From Darksidea phi (taxonomy: Eukaryota; Ascomycota; Dothideomycetes; Pleosporales; Lentitheciaceae), in the NCBI GenBank assembly GCA_030770425.1, contig JASJFT010000109.1:62001-126000 (forward strand): 64,000 bases of DNA, in the 5' to 3' direction. A program made the position numbers and the translations under genes. The notes below the pieces were generated by a model, which worked only from the letters and a program-made list of their open reading frames with translations, was not told the DNA's origin and ran no database searches. Shown here piece after piece: positions 62,393-64,000 of the stretch (position 1 is the first letter of the stretch; each line of letters starts with the position of its first letter).

Positions 62393-62785
62393 TTTATTAA
62401 AAGTTATAAATAATAACTTATTCTTTAGCTAGAAAACTCCTAAACTATTATTAAACTATATTCGGGAAGTATAAAAATATAATATAGTCTATTATAAGAA
62501 TATATAGTATATATAAAAGTCTAAAAGTAGAGAAAAGTAAAAGAGTATATCTTTATAGATTATAGATCTAAAGAGTATCCTTTAGAGAGTAGAGAAAGTA
62601 TAAATTCCTAATAATAAAGCTCTTTATTAAGCTATTCTTATAAAAAATTATAATAACCTCTTAAAGGGTTATTATAAAGTAGATAAGACTATTAAACTCT
62701 TATAAAGGAAGTATTATTAGCTAAAGCTTTAAGTAGAGGTTAATATATATATATAAGACTTGTTATAACCCTACGTAAACTATAG
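62393..62785 (+). mobile_element. Continuation of the interrupted gypsy element (integrase start)
   Basis: Joins across the insertion to 55,949. A decayed frame with YYKVDKTIKLL and RKYY matches the zinc-binding head of gypsy integrase (GHYGVDKTIELLRRKYYW type), with the second His now Tyr. The match stops at about 62,780, so the rest of pol and the 3' LTR are lost. Confidence 0.6.
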
Positions 62786-64000
62786 AATATAAGGTATCCT
62801 AAGAAGGTTAAAAGCTAAGATAGGGGCTTAGTTAGTAATCTAATATTACGTAATAATAATCTAGTTAATCTATATCTTAGTAAGTAGAGTAAATAGAGTA
62901 TAACTAATAATAATCTAGTTAATCTATACCCTAGCGAATAGAGTAAGTAGAGTAAGGTAAAGTAGAATAGATATAAGAGAGTAGAGGATCTCCTAGGTTT
63001 TCTATCTTAATTCTTTATAGTTAATCTTTAGTTCTTTACCTAATACTTACGAATAAGATTAAATCTTTTCCTAAGTAGTTATTCTAGTAATAGAATTCGT
63101 TAACTTAATCTTAACCTATTAGAAACTAATAGTATAATAAACGTTTTATTAGCCCTAATCTAGATCCCGTATAAAGGTACGTATAACGTATAATATATTA
63201 ACTACTCTAAACTAAGGTTATATTAATATAGTAACTCTATCTAGCTTACGTAATACCTCTAGAGAGAGTATAACTAGGACTCTAACGACGAACCTAGTAG
63301 CCCTAATCTAATAATAAGTAGCTTAGATAGTTAAGTTATAGTAGACTATAATATCGCTATAAGAATCTCTATAGTAGATATAAGTAGAACTTAGAACGAA
63401 GTTAAAGATTCTAATACTAGAAAAATATAATAGTAGAAAGAAAGACTTAAGGCTATTTCTTATATAATTAAACCTATACTACTAGTTTAACTTTATTATA
63501 TTTACTAGTAACTAGAATAAGATTCTTACTATAGATATATATATAATAGGTAAAGTAGCTATATAGATATAGCCCCTAATTAACGATTATATAGCTAATA
63601 AAGATTCCTTATTAAAATAACGTAACGAAATAAAAGTAGTATTTAAAGATTAGGATTTATTTAAGGAATAAATACGTATAATTTTTAAAGATATTAATAA
63701 GGTCTAGTAGGCTAAATACTAGATCTAAAGACTAAGGTAGACTAAATTAATAAGTACGTATACTACTAAATTTAAATAGCTATAGTATAAGATCGAGTAG
63801 GATAACGCGCCTCTTATAGTCGTATATTATAATAGACTTAAGAAGCTAATTAAAAACGAGTTAGCCTAACTTAAAAAATTAGACGATTTAGTAGAACTAA
63901 TTAAGACGGTAATCTATATTAATAATCGATTATACGAACGAGTACTCGAGAAGTAAAATACTATAGAACTAATAAGAGTCTATAGAAAAGAGTAGATAGC
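62786..64000 (+). mobile_element. 5' part of a further gypsy element with decayed gag (runs off the window)
   Basis: Near 63,770-63,960 a plus-strand frame reads KFKQLQYKIEWDNAPLIVVY, then a stretch ending in INNRLYERVLEK, which is the retrotransposon gag pattern of fungal Ty3/gypsy elements. The upstream 62,790-63,060 contains a repeated AATAATAATCTAGTTAATCTATA block and probably includes an LTR, whose limits I could not fix. RIPed throughout. Confidence 0.6.

Overview
The window looks like a chromosome segment of a filamentous ascomycete (Pezizomycotina). The grounds are short introns (45-84 bp) with fungal donor, branch and acceptor signals, a fungal rhodopsin-like 7TM protein, a hybrid PKS-NRPS with a separate enoyl reductase, an AflR-type Zn2Cys6 regulator, and long AT-rich blocks almost free of CpA and TpG. 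That last feature is the signature of saturated repeat-induced point mutation (RIP). No species can be named from the sequence alone.

Layout. Two gene islands sit in a sea of RIP-mutated transposons. Island 1 (about 1.5-12.8 kb) holds a rhodopsin-like membrane protein (minus), then four plus-strand genes: a class I methyltransferase, an alpha/beta hydrolase, a UbiA-superfamily membrane enzyme (prenyltransferase or terpene cyclase) and an eight-exon cytochrome P450. Island 2 (about 33.2-51 kb) holds a BTB-domain gene fragment, a 3,970-residue PKS-NRPS (KS-AT-DH-MT-ER0-KR-ACP-C-A-T-R), a Zn2Cys6 regulator, a trans-acting enoyl reductase (all minus) and a divergently transcribed MFS exporter.

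Between the islands lie 20.4 kb of retrotransposon debris. It contains a truncated Ty3/gypsy element, the 3' end of a second one, and a complete minus-strand gypsy element (268-bp LTRs, TSD ATTAT). A younger Ty1/copia element (241-bp LTRs, TSD TTAGT) is inserted in that gypsy element. To the right of island 2 come a pogo-type DNA transposon, another gypsy element interrupted by a complete chromodomain-type gypsy element (177-bp LTRs, TSD AAGTC), and the gag end of a further element. The 3' end of the chromodomain family also opens the window.

How the genes may work together. PKS-NRPS, trans-ER, AflR-like regulator and exporter form a self-consistent biosynthetic cluster for a polyketide-amino acid hybrid. 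The PKS has no working ER of its own, and the neighbouring ER supplies it. Methyltransferase, hydrolase, UbiA enzyme and P450 form a second set of tailoring and terpenoid-type genes. The two sets may be one cluster split by transposons, a supercluster of two intertwined pathways (as known for fumagillin and pseurotin in Aspergillus fumigatus), or two independent clusters. The sequence does not decide this.

Limits: gene models were spliced by eye. Transposon outer limits are exact only where LTRs and target-site duplications are given. Everything about product identity is inference.
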